DNA from: Acidilutibacter cellobiosedens
Lineage (GTDB): Bacteria; Bacillota; Clostridia; Tissierellales; Acidilutibacteraceae
Reading direction: 5' to 3'
Length of the DNA: 64,000 nucleotides
NCBI RefSeq assembly: GCF_004103715.1
Contig: NZ_CP035282.1
Coordinates: 3,372,501 to 3,436,500 of the forward strand
This document shows, piece by piece, positions 25,136 to 33,716 of the stretch. The notes under the pieces are model-generated. The model had not been told where the DNA came from. It was given only the letters and a program-made list of their open reading frames with translations, and made no database searches. Positions within the stretch are counted from its first letter, which is position 1. Each line of letters opens with the position of its first letter. The translations under genes and the position numbers were made by a program.

Positions 25136-26158
25136 TCACTTACATTTAACAATAAAAAGTCTTTCCTTATGATTTTCTATTCTTCTTTTACCGCTTGTAT
25201 AATATTTAAAATTCTTTTCTTTGATGGAAACCTGTCCTTTTTCATTTAATATCTCCAGTATCTCTTCATCCGAAATTTTTGCATTAGATCTGCTGTGACC
25301 TTTCTTCCCCATATTATTATAAGATACAATGATATATCTTGCTTGAATATCTTTTATTAACTCTCTGAAAGCTTTCGGCGCTTCTGCAGTACAGTATTTG
25401 CTTCTTCCCATAAATTTATTTACAGCTTTTCTGGCCACACCTTCAACCTTTGGCTTGTCCCACTTCGATATGTTTTCAAGAAGATGGTATGTATCCGAAT
25501 ATTGTCTGGAATTATACGGTGTATCCACATATACAATATCGCTCTTTATATTTTTTACCAACAAATTTGCATCCATATTAAATATATCATTATTCTTATT
25601 TCTTTCATCATTTATAGCAGGTACCTTCAATGATAACGGAGGATTGATAGATTTACTCCTTCTGAATGTATCATAATGTCCGCAGGTATTCGCCGTCCTG
25701 TCCATCCCATACAGAAGTGAAGTTATCAATATCGCTTTTTCTCTAAAATTTATACGTGAAGAAATATTATCTATTTCTTCACGTATAGTACCTATCTTTT
25801 TGGCATCCTCAACAGAGAAATAATTTCCTCCAAAATTTTGAGATACATAATTATCTCTCTCGCATTTTATATGATTAAATTCTCTGATTAATCCTTCAAT
25901 TTTTTTCCTATCATATGCTTCATTCCCCAACCAGGTAACATAAGCAAGATAATTGGAATAGAGAATATCATTTATAATAATCTTGTTATCGGCTTTATTT
26001 AAAGAATGAGCTACTATTCCGGTTCCTGCAAAAATATCGGCAAATGTATTAAAATTTCCACATTCTTCATATATAACTTCATTTATAAAGGGAATCAATT
26101 TATTTTTGTTCCCCAAATATCTTCTGTTTTCTATATACAATTTGTTTTTATCAAACAT
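25136..26158 (-). CDS. D12-class DNA adenine methyltransferase
   Basis: ATG 26158 with AAGGAG upstream. The N-terminus has YLGNKNKLIPFINEVI and the SAM motif FADIFAGTGIVAHSL; the catalytic motif is DTPYNSRQYSDTYH, a DTPY variant of DPPY, placing it in the Dam/M.EcoRV N6-adenine class. Length (340 residues) is typical. There is no restriction enzyme gene directly adjacent except McrBC (minus strand, downstream), so it may be a solitary methylase or the remnant of a type II system. Confidence 0.85.
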   Translation of the reverse strand: MFDKNKLYIENRRYLGNKNKLIPFINEVIYEECGNFNTFADIFAGTGIVAHSLNKADNKIIINDILYSNYLAYVTWLGNEAYDRKKIEGLIREFNHIKCERDNYVSQNFGGNYFSVEDAKKIGTIREEIDNISSRINFREKAILITSLLYGMDRTANTCGHYDTFRRSKSINPPLSLKVPAINDERNKNNDIFNMDANLLVKNIKSDIVYVDTPYNSRQYSDTYHLLENISKWDKPKVEGVARKAVNKFMGRSKYCTAEAPKAFRELIKDIQARYIIVSYNNMGKKGHSRSNAKISDEEILEILNEKGQVSIKEKNFKYYTSGKRRIENHKERLFIVKCK

Positions 26159-26210
26159 AAAAAATCTCCTTTGTCTATCTTCTTTAGTAGGGTAAGGTAT
26201 ATTTTTATAA

Positions 26211-26447
26211 TTACTTATGCATTTTTTCTTCGCCTATTACATCATATCGTATTTCCCTGCTGTATTTAATCATTCCTCTTGATTCTCCGCGCATTTCTGA
26301 TAAGAGCTTTAGTTCTCTCCCGGTAATCCTTATTTCTTCATCACTTATCTTTTTCCCTTTTCCATTGTACTTATAACAGATATAATTCTTATCATCTTTT
26401 AGCTCATTAGTTCTAATATTCAGGCTTCTCAATTTTTTCTCAAACAT
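26211..26447 (-). CDS. Unknown 78-residue basic protein
   Basis: ATG with GGGGATGG upstream. Highly charged sequence with LKDDKNYICYKYNGKGKKIS and no membrane segment or known motif. It precedes the adenine methyltransferase by 52 bases on the same strand, which suggests co-transcription. Family not recognised. Confidence 0.5.
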   Translation of the reverse strand: MFEKKLRSLNIRTNELKDDKNYICYKYNGKGKKISDEEIRITGRELKLLSEMRGESRGMIKYSREIRYDVIGEEKMHK

Positions 26448-26511
26448 TATACCATCCCCTTATTACTTTTAATAATATTATACTATATTGGAAAATTAAT
26501 TATATTATTAA

Positions 26512-26553
26512 AAAAAGATTTCCGAATATAAAATTATATGCGGAAATCTTTTT
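26512..26553 (-). terminator. Terminator after the 44-residue ORF
   Basis: Perfect stem AAAAAGATTTCCG (26512-26524) / CGGAAATCTTTTT (26541-26553). On the minus strand it follows the 26558 stop and is followed by a U-run. Confidence 0.88.
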
Positions 26554-26557
26554 GCTT

Positions 26558-26692
26558 CTATCTATAATATTCATTTATAAATTCAGCTGGAATATTTGAA
26601 TATTTTTTGTATTCTATTTTTAAATATTCATTTAGGCAATATTTATTACCCAATTTTAACTTTCCTAATAAGTATTTAAAAAATACTTCCAT
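26558..26692 (-). CDS. Tiny ORF, 44 residues, unknown
   Basis: ATG 26692 is preceded by GGAGGTG at ideal spacing. The product starts MEVFFKYLLGKLKLGNKYC and ends AEFINEYYR; it has one Cys, an apolar N-terminus and a basic middle. It is directly followed by its own terminator, so it is likely a real transcription unit. Not long enough to name; possibilities include a signalling or regulatory peptide. Confidence 0.55.
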   Translation of the reverse strand: MEVFFKYLLGKLKLGNKYCLNEYLKIEYKKYSNIPAEFINEYYR

Positions 26693-26748
26693 TTAATAAC
26701 ACCTCCATACATAAAAATAATGTTGTTCATCCTCTTCAGAATTATCAC
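26665..26748 (-). CDS. Tiny overlapping ORF, 27 residues, possible leader peptide
   Basis: GTG 26748 is preceded by AAAGGAGG. The 27-residue reading frame overlaps the start of the 44-residue ORF in another frame and contains that ORF's RBS, a layout used for translational coupling or leader-peptide control. No function is known. Confidence 0.35.
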   Translation of the reverse strand: MIILKRMNNIIFMYGGVIKWKYFLNTY

Positions 26749-26774
26749 TTTTTTTCCTCCTTTCTTGATATATA

Positions 26775-26841
26775 AAAAACCGCAGAAAAATCCTGCGGTT
26801 TTTAGGCACAAAAAAAGTCACAGCTCTACTGTGACATTTTT
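26775..26841 (-). terminator. Two back-to-back terminator hairpins
   Basis: First hairpin on the minus strand: GTCACAG (26817-26823) / CTGTGAC (26829-26835) with a U7 run. Second: AAAAACCGCAG (26775-26785) / CTGCGGTTTTT (26793-26803). They follow the 27-residue ORF at 26872-26955. Confidence 0.82.
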
Positions 26842-26871
26842 ACATATATATTTTAAATAATATTTAAAAAG

Positions 26872-26955
26872 CTACATAAACATAACCCCAGGGGCATTCA
26901 TCATATTTAATACATTAAATTTTCTTAAATAAGCCATATCTATTAAATTCAACAT
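26872..26955 (-). CDS. Tiny ORF, 27 residues, unknown
   Basis: ATG 26955 has GAAAGGGG 10 bases upstream. The peptide begins MLNLIDMAYLRKFNVLNMM and ends NAPGVMFM; it is hydrophobic, Met-rich and has no Cys. A double terminator follows within 30 bases. Real expression is plausible but unproven. Confidence 0.4.
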   Translation of the reverse strand: MLNLIDMAYLRKFNVLNMMNAPGVMFM

Positions 26956-27041
26956 TGATTCATTTCCCCTTTCTTAAATATTATTATCCAACACTAAAAA
27001 ATTTTACCACTTTTCACATCACATGTCAAGAAAAATATAAA

Positions 27042-29384
27042 TCATATTTTCTCAGAATTCCAGAACTCGTTTAAAACAAATTTCAACTTCTCCTTGCTGC
27101 TTACTCTTTTAAAATGTTTCCACTCATGGGGAAATAACTCCATATACTCAGGCGTTAAGAATCTGTCATCAATAAGAAGTACCATTCCTCTGTCTTTTTC
27201 TGTTCTTATAACCCTTCCTGCCGCTTGAAGAACCTTATTCATTCCGGGATACATATATGCATATTCAAATCCCAAGCCATTTTTATCTTGAAAGTAATCC
27301 TTTATAATATTTCTCTCCAAGCATATCTGAGGAAGTCCGACCCCTACATTTATAGCTCCTATAAGCTTATTTCCTATCAGATCGATTCCTTCGGAAAACA
27401 TTCCTCCCGTCACTGCAAAAGCCAGCTTTGTTTCTTCGACGTCAGTAAATTCCTGTAGAAATTCTTCTCTTTCTTTTTCGTTCATAGAAGGTTTTTGAAT
27501 AAAAACATATATATCACCGTTTCTCTCAATAAATTTCTCATAGACCATCATCATATACTCATAGGAAGGAAAAAATATAAAATAATTTCCTCTTTTTCTC
27601 TTAGTAGCTTCCTCTATATACTTTACTATATCAATAAGGGAATTGTTTCTGTTTTTATATCTCGTCGATATATTGCCTGCAATGACCAAGCATAAGTTTT
27701 GCCTGTCAAAAGGTGAAGGAAGCTTCATTGCATAATCCTCTTCTCTTCCTCCGAGAATCTCCTTAAAATATTTTAGAGGAGTTAAAGTTCCCGAAAAAAA
27801 TACGGCACTTCTTCCCCATTTTAATGTCTCACTCAGTACATGAGAAGGGTCCAAACAAAATATCTTTATGCTCACATCCTTCTCATTGCTTTCAGCATAG
27901 GTCACAAATTTTTCATCATAGTATTCCGCTATTCTTAAATATCCTAAAAGCTCAAAATACATATCAAGTACTTCCTCATAGAAAACCTCCGCTTTGTTTT
28001 CAATTAGCCAATTTTCCAGATATTTAATCACTCCTCTGATTAAAGGATATATATCACTTATTTCATCTTGCTGAACATAATACCCTTTATCATTACATAG
28101 CTTCTTTAAATCCAGCATAAAACTATTTAGTTTACCGAACCCCTTGAAAATTTTCTCATCCTTACCTTTAAACAGCCTTTTCAGATTTAAAAAGGAAGAT
28201 TTTTTCAACTCCGTTGAATACATCTCTCTTCCTCTATCCACAAGATTATGAGCTTCATCAACAAGAAACAAATAATCTTCCTTTATTTCAGTAAAAAATC
28301 TTTTGAGGGCTACTCTCGGGTCAAAAACATAATTATAGTCACATATTATTAAATCGCAAAAAAGGCTTAAGTCTAAAGAAAATTCAAAAGGACATACCAT
28401 GTGTTTCTCAGCATATTTCTCTATAATATCCCTGGTGATAATGTCTTCGTTTTTTATAATCTCCATTATAGCTTGATTCACCCTATTAAAATGACCTTTT
28501 GCATAGGGGCAGTCCTCAGGGTTACATTTGATTTCTTCGTTAGAACATATTTTTTCTTTAGCCGTTATTACTAAGGTTTTCATATTAAGTCCTTTTTTTC
28601 TCATTTTCTTTGCGGCATTTAAAGCAGCTTCTCTTGTAATAGTTTTGGCCGTCAGATAAAATATCTTATTAACCAAACCCTCTCCAACAGCTTTTATTCC
28701 GGGGAAAAGCACGGATATGGTCTTTCCTATTCCCGTGGGGGCCTGAACAAACAAATTTTTTCTGTCCACAATGGCATTATATACTGCTACAGACATTTCT
28801 CTCTGTCCTTTTCTATATTCTCCAAAGGGAAAATCTAACTTTTTAATCGAAAAGTCCCTTCTTCTATCAACATCCAAACTTAGTTCAGCCCACATAATAT
28901 AATCATCAATCAATTTATAAAAAAACTCTTTTAGTTCTTCTAAAGTAAAACTCTTTCTAAATTTCTTTGTTTCTCCTGAGCTTAACTCATAATATGTAAG
29001 ATTTACATCTATATTATCTATATTATTCTCCATAGCATACATATAGGCATAACACTTGCCCTGTGCCCAATGAAGAGGGTTATAGTCCTCTTCTATATCC
29101 TTCAAAGATTTGAGGGTACTCTTTATTTCATCAATAACCGTTACCTCTCCGTCAGCAAATATGCCGTCAGCTCTTCCCTCCAACGTTATGGCAAATCCTT
29201 TATATGAGAAAGAATATCTCAAAAAAACTTCAGCATTATATTCCGAACCATAGGACCCCTGAACGGTTCTATGGGCTTTAGTTCCTTCCAATGCTCTGCT
29301 GTTGCCTATAAACGTAGAATTCAGATCTCCGGATCTCAATACAAACTCAACTAAGTTTCTTACAGATAATTTTATTTCCTTCAT
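27042..29384 (-). CDS. XPD/DinG-type DNA helicase fused to a PD-(D/E)XK nuclease-like domain
   Basis: 780 residues. The first 180 carry a Cas4/RecB-like nuclease pattern: RADGIFADGEVTVIDEIKST. The helicase part has Walker A APTGIGKTISV, a four-Cys iron-sulphur region (CSNEEIKCNPEDCPYA with a later MVCPFEFS), Walker B FLVDEAHNLVDRGREM, FSGTLTPLKYF and the motif VI AAGRVIRTEKDRG. This is the XPD/DinG superfamily of 5'-3' helicases that act on damaged or looped DNA. The fusion is found across Clostridia, so it is not itself new. It stands alone on its strand with a weak RBS. Confidence 0.87.
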   Translation of the reverse strand: MKEIKLSVRNLVEFVLRSGDLNSTFIGNSRALEGTKAHRTVQGSYGSEYNAEVFLRYSFSYKGFAITLEGRADGIFADGEVTVIDEIKSTLKSLKDIEEDYNPLHWAQGKCYAYMYAMENNIDNIDVNLTYYELSSGETKKFRKSFTLEELKEFFYKLIDDYIMWAELSLDVDRRRDFSIKKLDFPFGEYRKGQREMSVAVYNAIVDRKNLFVQAPTGIGKTISVLFPGIKAVGEGLVNKIFYLTAKTITREAALNAAKKMRKKGLNMKTLVITAKEKICSNEEIKCNPEDCPYAKGHFNRVNQAIMEIIKNEDIITRDIIEKYAEKHMVCPFEFSLDLSLFCDLIICDYNYVFDPRVALKRFFTEIKEDYLFLVDEAHNLVDRGREMYSTELKKSSFLNLKRLFKGKDEKIFKGFGKLNSFMLDLKKLCNDKGYYVQQDEISDIYPLIRGVIKYLENWLIENKAEVFYEEVLDMYFELLGYLRIAEYYDEKFVTYAESNEKDVSIKIFCLDPSHVLSETLKWGRSAVFFSGTLTPLKYFKEILGGREEDYAMKLPSPFDRQNLCLVIAGNISTRYKNRNNSLIDIVKYIEEATKRKRGNYFIFFPSYEYMMMVYEKFIERNGDIYVFIQKPSMNEKEREEFLQEFTDVEETKLAFAVTGGMFSEGIDLIGNKLIGAINVGVGLPQICLERNIIKDYFQDKNGLGFEYAYMYPGMNKVLQAAGRVIRTEKDRGMVLLIDDRFLTPEYMELFPHEWKHFKRVSSKEKLKFVLNEFWNSEKI

Positions 29385-29539
29385 TTTTATACTTCACCAA
29401 TCTTATCTATATTTTGCTCTTTGTTTAAGCAATATTTATATAGATATTTCTCCACTATTTTATTATTTCCCTTTAATTTTTCAATTTTTTCTACGCAAAA
29501 TATTTTTTTATTAACAGAAGCCAAAAACATGTAGAAACA

Positions 29540-29568
29540 TTTACAAATAGGGTAATTTAATATAAAAT
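29540..29568 (+). promoter_or_regulatory. SigA-type promoter of the aminopeptidase gene
   Basis: TTTACA (29540-29545), a 17-base spacer and TAAAAT (29563-29568), 26 bases before the ATG at 29595 and just upstream of a GGAGGGG RBS. Confidence 0.6.
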
Positions 29569-29594
29569 ATACGTTAAAGGAGGGGTAATATAAT

Positions 29595-30830
29595 ATGAAA
29601 AGTTTTGAAACAATGCTTAGCGATTATGCTCGTGTTGTAGTAAAGGTAGGATTAAATTTGCAACATGGACAAACCCTTTTTATTAAGGCTCCCATTGAAG
29701 GAGTAGATTTTGTAAGGCAGGTAGCCAAATTTGCTTATGAAGAAAAAGCTAAGGAGGTTTATGTAGATTGGAATGACGATTTTTTAACAAGGATGAAATA
29801 CATAAATTCTCCTATGGAAGTATTTGAAAACTTTCCCAAATGGAAAGCCGATGCAATGGAAAGCTTAGCAAAAGAAGGAGCTGCATTTCTATCTATATCT
29901 TCTTCAGATCCTGAACTTTTAAAGGGAGTAGATCCTGAAAAAATTTCTACCGGAAATAAAGCCGCCGCCATGGCAATGAAAACCTATATGGAATATGCAA
30001 TGAACGATCTCATTACTTGGTGTGTAATTTCAATTCCCACTATAAACTGGGCAAGTAAAGTATTTCCTCACAACTCTCCGGAAGAAGCATATAAAAAATT
30101 ATGGGACAGCATATTTAAAACGATAAGAGTCGATAAAGAAGATCCCATAGAAGCTTGGGAAAACCATATTAAAAATATAAATAACAGAATGGAATTCTTG
30201 AACAAAAATAAACTTCGAAAATTTTATTATACTTCCTCCAACGGTACCGATTTAACTATCGAGTTTCACGAAGATCACTTGTGGTGCGGAGGCGGTGATT
30301 ACAACAAGGACAATACTTTTTTTGTTCCGAATATGCCTACAGAAGAAGTATTTACTCTTCCGTTAAAAACCGGCATAAATGGAATAGTATTTAATACAAA
30401 ACCTTTAAACTACAGTGGAAATGTAATTGATGGGTTTAACCTCACATTCAAAGATGGAAGGGTAGTAGATTTCCATGCAAGAAAAGGAGAAGAAATTCTT
30501 AAAAAACTTTTAAATACAGATGATGGAGCAAAATATATAGGGGAAGTTGCATTAGTTCCATTTTCTTCGCCTATATCAAAGTCTAACATTACCTTTTTAA
30601 ATACTTTATTTGATGAAAATGCCTCCTGTCATTTGGCTCTCGGAAAAGCTTACCCTCCTTGTCTTAAAGGTGGAGACAAAATGAGTGAGAAAGAACTTGA
30701 ACAACATGGAGCTAATGATTCTTTAATCCATGAGGATTTCATGATAGGTTCCCGTGACTTAAATATAATGGGAACGACTTCGGATGGAAAATCCATGGAG
30801 ATATTTAAGGATGGAGAATGGGCATTTTAA
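29595..30830 (+). CDS. M29-family aminopeptidase
   Basis: ATG with AAAGGAGGGG upstream. The 411-residue protein matches thermophilic-type M29 aminopeptidases: early SDYARVVVKVGLNLQHGQTL, a metal-ligand Glu in NMPTEEVFTLPLK, another in YIGEVALVPF, and the later HLALGKAY and NDSLIHEDFMIG stretches with His/Asp ligands. It would trim N-terminal residues from cytosolic peptides with Co/Zn/Mn cofactors. Its stop overlaps the start of the next gene by 13 bases, so both are probably co-expressed. Confidence 0.9.
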   Translation: MKSFETMLSDYARVVVKVGLNLQHGQTLFIKAPIEGVDFVRQVAKFAYEEKAKEVYVDWNDDFLTRMKYINSPMEVFENFPKWKADAMESLAKEGAAFLSISSSDPELLKGVDPEKISTGNKAAAMAMKTYMEYAMNDLITWCVISIPTINWASKVFPHNSPEEAYKKLWDSIFKTIRVDKEDPIEAWENHIKNINNRMEFLNKNKLRKFYYTSSNGTDLTIEFHEDHLWCGGGDYNKDNTFFVPNMPTEEVFTLPLKTGINGIVFNTKPLNYSGNVIDGFNLTFKDGRVVDFHARKGEEILKKLLNTDDGAKYIGEVALVPFSSPISKSNITFLNTLFDENASCHLALGKAYPPCLKGGDKMSEKELEQHGANDSLIHEDFMIGSRDLNIMGTTSDGKSMEIFKDGEWAF

Positions 30831-32215
30831 GAAATAATTTTAAGAAAAGAGTGATCAATACGAAAATAATATTTATTGTGCCTACTTCAGCTATAAGGAG
30901 AAATCCCATATACAGATTCGGAAGTCTAATTTACGGACATTCAAATTCAATTACCGGCCCTTTAATACTCGGCAAAATTTTAAAGGATAAAGGTCATGAC
31001 GTTGAAGTTTATGAAGAGCTTTATAACACATTGGATTTCAACAAATTTTTAGATGCGGATATTATTATGCTCTATACAATGACATCAAATTCTACCCGTG
31101 CTTATGAGATAGGCGATTACTTTAAATCAAAAAACAAAAAAGTTGTAATCGGAGGAATGCACGCATCAGGCGTACCGGAAGAAGCTATTAAACATGCCGA
31201 CCAAGTTGTGGTCGGAGAAGCAGAAAAGGTAATCTCCGATATTGCAGAGGGAAAAATAACAGACAAAATAGTTTATTCTCCCTATGTGGAAAATTTAGAC
31301 GAAATTCCGTTTCCCGATTATACTCTTTTGAAAACACCATGCAGTGCTGCCAACGTAATGACATCCAGAGGGTGCCCTTTCAGCTGTATATTTTGTACAA
31401 CATCGAGAATGTTTCATCCCTATAGAAAGAGGAGTCCGGACAATGTCATAGAAGAACTAAGGCTATATAAGAAGCTGGGATTTAAATATGTAAATTTTGA
31501 AGACGACAATTTTACAGCAGATAAGGACAGGGCCAAGGAAATATTGAGAAAAATGATTGAAAACAATTTAGTATTTAAAGAAACATTTTTCTTCGGAAGA
31601 ACGGATATGGCAAATGATGAAGAACTGTTGGATTTGCTTCATCGCGCTCATTTAAACAGAGTTCTCGTAGGTATAGAATCCTTGAACCAGGAATCTCTGG
31701 ATTATATAAACAAAAAACAAAAGATTTCTGATATTGAAGAATGTGCCGCGGCTCTTTTAAAACACAAAATTAAATTAATAGCAAGTATAGTGTTAGGCCT
31801 TGATACTGACAATCAAGAAGACATCAAAAGAAGCGTTAATTTCTGTAAAAATATAAATGCCTATCAACTTCAGCCTGCAATTTTAACTCCATACCCTAAG
31901 ACTCCCCTGTATGAACAATTAGTTAAAGAGAACCGCATGCTGGATAACGACTGGGAATCATTTGACATGATGGTTGTTAATTTTGTTCCCAAAAAAATGT
32001 CGCCTTGGGATCTTCAAAATGAATTTTTCCATGCAGTAAAATCTTTTTATTCCTTTGCGTCTTCTTTTAAGATTTTTAAATATTTCGGTTTTGATGCAGG
32101 TATGAGAAGACTTGGACTATGGATTGCTTCACTATTAGGAAATTTAGGATTTAAAATAGCTTCCAAAACTCATAACGGAAATATTTACAACAAACTAAAA
32201 GAAATAAGCAATTAA
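30818..32215 (+). CDS. Radical SAM protein with N-terminal B12-binding-like domain
   Basis: ATG 30818 lies inside the aminopeptidase 3' end with GGATGGAG upstream. Residues 1-150 have a Rossmann-like pattern (IIMLYTMTSNST, VVIGGMHASGVPEEAI, DQVVVGEAE) resembling cobalamin-binding domains but without the DxHxxG motif. The radical SAM cluster site is SRGCPFSCIFCTTSRM (three Cys). Then GRTDMANDEELLDLLHR and VLGLDTDNQEDIKR fit the rest of the barrel, and a helical C-terminus follows. The substrate is unknown; close relatives are the B12-type methyltransferases and cyclase enzymes. Confidence 0.8.
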   Translation: MGILRNNFKKRVINTKIIFIVPTSAIRRNPIYRFGSLIYGHSNSITGPLILGKILKDKGHDVEVYEELYNTLDFNKFLDADIIMLYTMTSNSTRAYEIGDYFKSKNKKVVIGGMHASGVPEEAIKHADQVVVGEAEKVISDIAEGKITDKIVYSPYVENLDEIPFPDYTLLKTPCSAANVMTSRGCPFSCIFCTTSRMFHPYRKRSPDNVIEELRLYKKLGFKYVNFEDDNFTADKDRAKEILRKMIENNLVFKETFFFGRTDMANDEELLDLLHRAHLNRVLVGIESLNQESLDYINKKQKISDIEECAAALLKHKIKLIASIVLGLDTDNQEDIKRSVNFCKNINAYQLQPAILTPYPKTPLYEQLVKENRMLDNDWESFDMMVVNFVPKKMSPWDLQNEFFHAVKSFYSFASSFKIFKYFGFDAGMRRLGLWIASLLGNLGFKIASKTHNGNIYNKLKEISN

Positions 32216-32224
32216 AGATTAATA

Positions 32225-32265
32225 AAGAATCGAGAGCCTAACAAATACAAATGCCCTCGATTCTT
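32225..32265. terminator. Bidirectional terminator
   Basis: Stem AAGAATCGAG (32225-32234) / CTCGATTCTT (32256-32265) with A-run upstream and T-run downstream, between convergent genes. Confidence 0.85.
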
Positions 32266-32268
32266 TTA

Positions 32269-32955
32269 TTAACTTGTTCTTCCTGCAGCCCATAGTATTC
32301 CTTGAATAAACATTCTTTGGAGTCCCTCTGTTAATTCAGGGTGAAAACTAAATAAAACGCATTTTCCATATCCATAAGTTGATGAAACAAGCGCTGATGA
32401 ATTTATCATAAGGTTCGATTTGTTATTATTTTGGCCTATCCCGTCAGCAAAAAATGCAAGCTCGTCATAATCTGAAAGATCTAAATAATTTCCTGGTTTT
32501 AATAATGGACCGTTTTCATAATATGCTGTAATTGTTCCATAATAACCATTTATAATAGGATGAGTTGGATCAGTTATTTTAATCTTTACATTTCCCGAAC
32601 CTCTATTCCAATGATCAATATCTATGGCTTGTGCATTTACAATTACCAAATTTGATGTCGATTCATTATATCCTTCAACAGCTAAAAACGCTCCGGCACA
32701 AATTCCTATATAGCCTCCAGAATTTTTAACAAAACTTTCTATCATGGAGCAACCTTTTTCCCCAAGAGCTTTAGCTTGTCCTGTTGCTCTTCCTCCAGGT
32801 ACAATAAGCACATCAAAGTTATTAAGTTCTCCATTTACGACATCCTTTTCAGTAATCCCTTTAACTGATATTCCATATAATTCTATAATATTTATTATTC
32901 TATCATAACTTTTCTGTGATGTTGAATCACTAATATATAAAACAGCAGTTTTCAT
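32269..32955 (-). CDS. BPL_N-type glutamine-amidotransferase-like protein
   Basis: 228 residues of class I amidotransferase/DJ-1 fold: VLIVPGGRATGQAKALGEKG, then nucleophile elbow YIGICAGAFLAVEGY (Cys in GICAGAF), and a late FSFHPELTEG (His, Glu). This is the stand-alone BPL_N domain otherwise found at the N-terminus of yeast biotin-protein ligase; its catalytic role is unproven. As the last gene of the PTS-linked run it may act in substrate processing. Confidence 0.75.
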   Translation of the reverse strand: MKTAVLYISDSTSQKSYDRIINIIELYGISVKGITEKDVVNGELNNFDVLIVPGGRATGQAKALGEKGCSMIESFVKNSGGYIGICAGAFLAVEGYNESTSNLVIVNAQAIDIDHWNRGSGNVKIKITDPTHPIINGYYGTITAYYENGPLLKPGNYLDLSDYDELAFFADGIGQNNNKSNLMINSSALVSSTYGYGKCVLFSFHPELTEGLQRMFIQGILWAAGRTS

Positions 32956-32984
32956 AATATCTTCTTCTTTCTATGCAACAATTT

Positions 32985-33716
32985 CTATAGAATTTTTATC
33001 TTAGATCTGTATTTTTCAATAAGGACTTTATTAAATCTATCTCCTTCGTCAGTATTACTACTCATGAACACTGGCGGTGTAATTCCCAGTGATAATAGTT
33101 TCTCTATAATATTGGTTACTATGATATTAACAATAAGTATACAGGTCATAGATGAAGTAGGTGCAACTCTTTGATCTAAACCTTTAAATTTAATCGCTGC
33201 ATCTCCAGGAATTCCACAATTATCTATTACATAATCAGCTATTTCATAAAGTTTCTTGCCGCTTTTATGCCTTGATGAAACCGTTCTTGAATGTTTTAAG
33301 GATGTAAGTGCTACTGTTGTAATTCCCATCTTTTTTGATTCTATCGCCATTTCTACAACAGCATTATTTCTTCCAGAATTGGACACTAGAAAAAGTATAT
33401 CCCCTTTTGAAATTTTGCTTTCTTGGATTAATATCTTACCAATTCCATCTATCCTTTCAATAAAAGTACTCTTGTATGCACCTTCATGAAGCATAAGTGC
33501 CGGTTCCAATATTGGATATACAGGTATAAGCCCTCCGGCACGATAAAAAGGTTCTTCACATATCATATGAGAATGCCCAGTTCCAAAAAAGAAAAGCATC
33601 CTTTCATTTTTAATTGCTTCCGTACATAGATCTGATACCTTCTCTATTACATCAGACTGAGTTTCTTCTATTTCCTTTGTCAAATTATTAATAACTTCTA
33701 TATATTGTGTATTCAA
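32985..33716 (-). CDS. SIS-domain sugar-phosphate-binding protein
   Basis: TTG 33716 begins right after the upstream gene's stop with GGAGGG 6 bases before it. The 243-residue protein has the SIS fold landmarks FFFGTGHSHMICEEPFYRAG, FLVSNSGRNNAVVEMAIESK and a Ser/Thr-rich phosphosugar loop. SIS domains isomerise or sense sugar phosphates, which fits a role downstream of PTS uptake. The substrate is unknown; a ketose/aldose amino-sugar phosphate is plausible. Confidence 0.82.
   Translation of the reverse strand: MNTQYIEVINNLTKEIEETQSDVIEKVSDLCTEAIKNERMLFFFGTGHSHMICEEPFYRAGGLIPVYPILEPALMLHEGAYKSTFIERIDGIGKILIQESKISKGDILFLVSNSGRNNAVVEMAIESKKMGITTVALTSLKHSRTVSSRHKSGKKLYEIADYVIDNCGIPGDAAIKFKGLDQRVAPTSSMTCILIVNIIVTNIIEKLLSLGITPPVFMSSNTDEGDRFNKVLIEKYRSKIKIL

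Noticed and set aside
26558-26692. AgrD or lantibiotic precursor
   Set aside because: Only one Cys, no adjacent AgrB, radical SAM, LanB or export gene; too little evidence.
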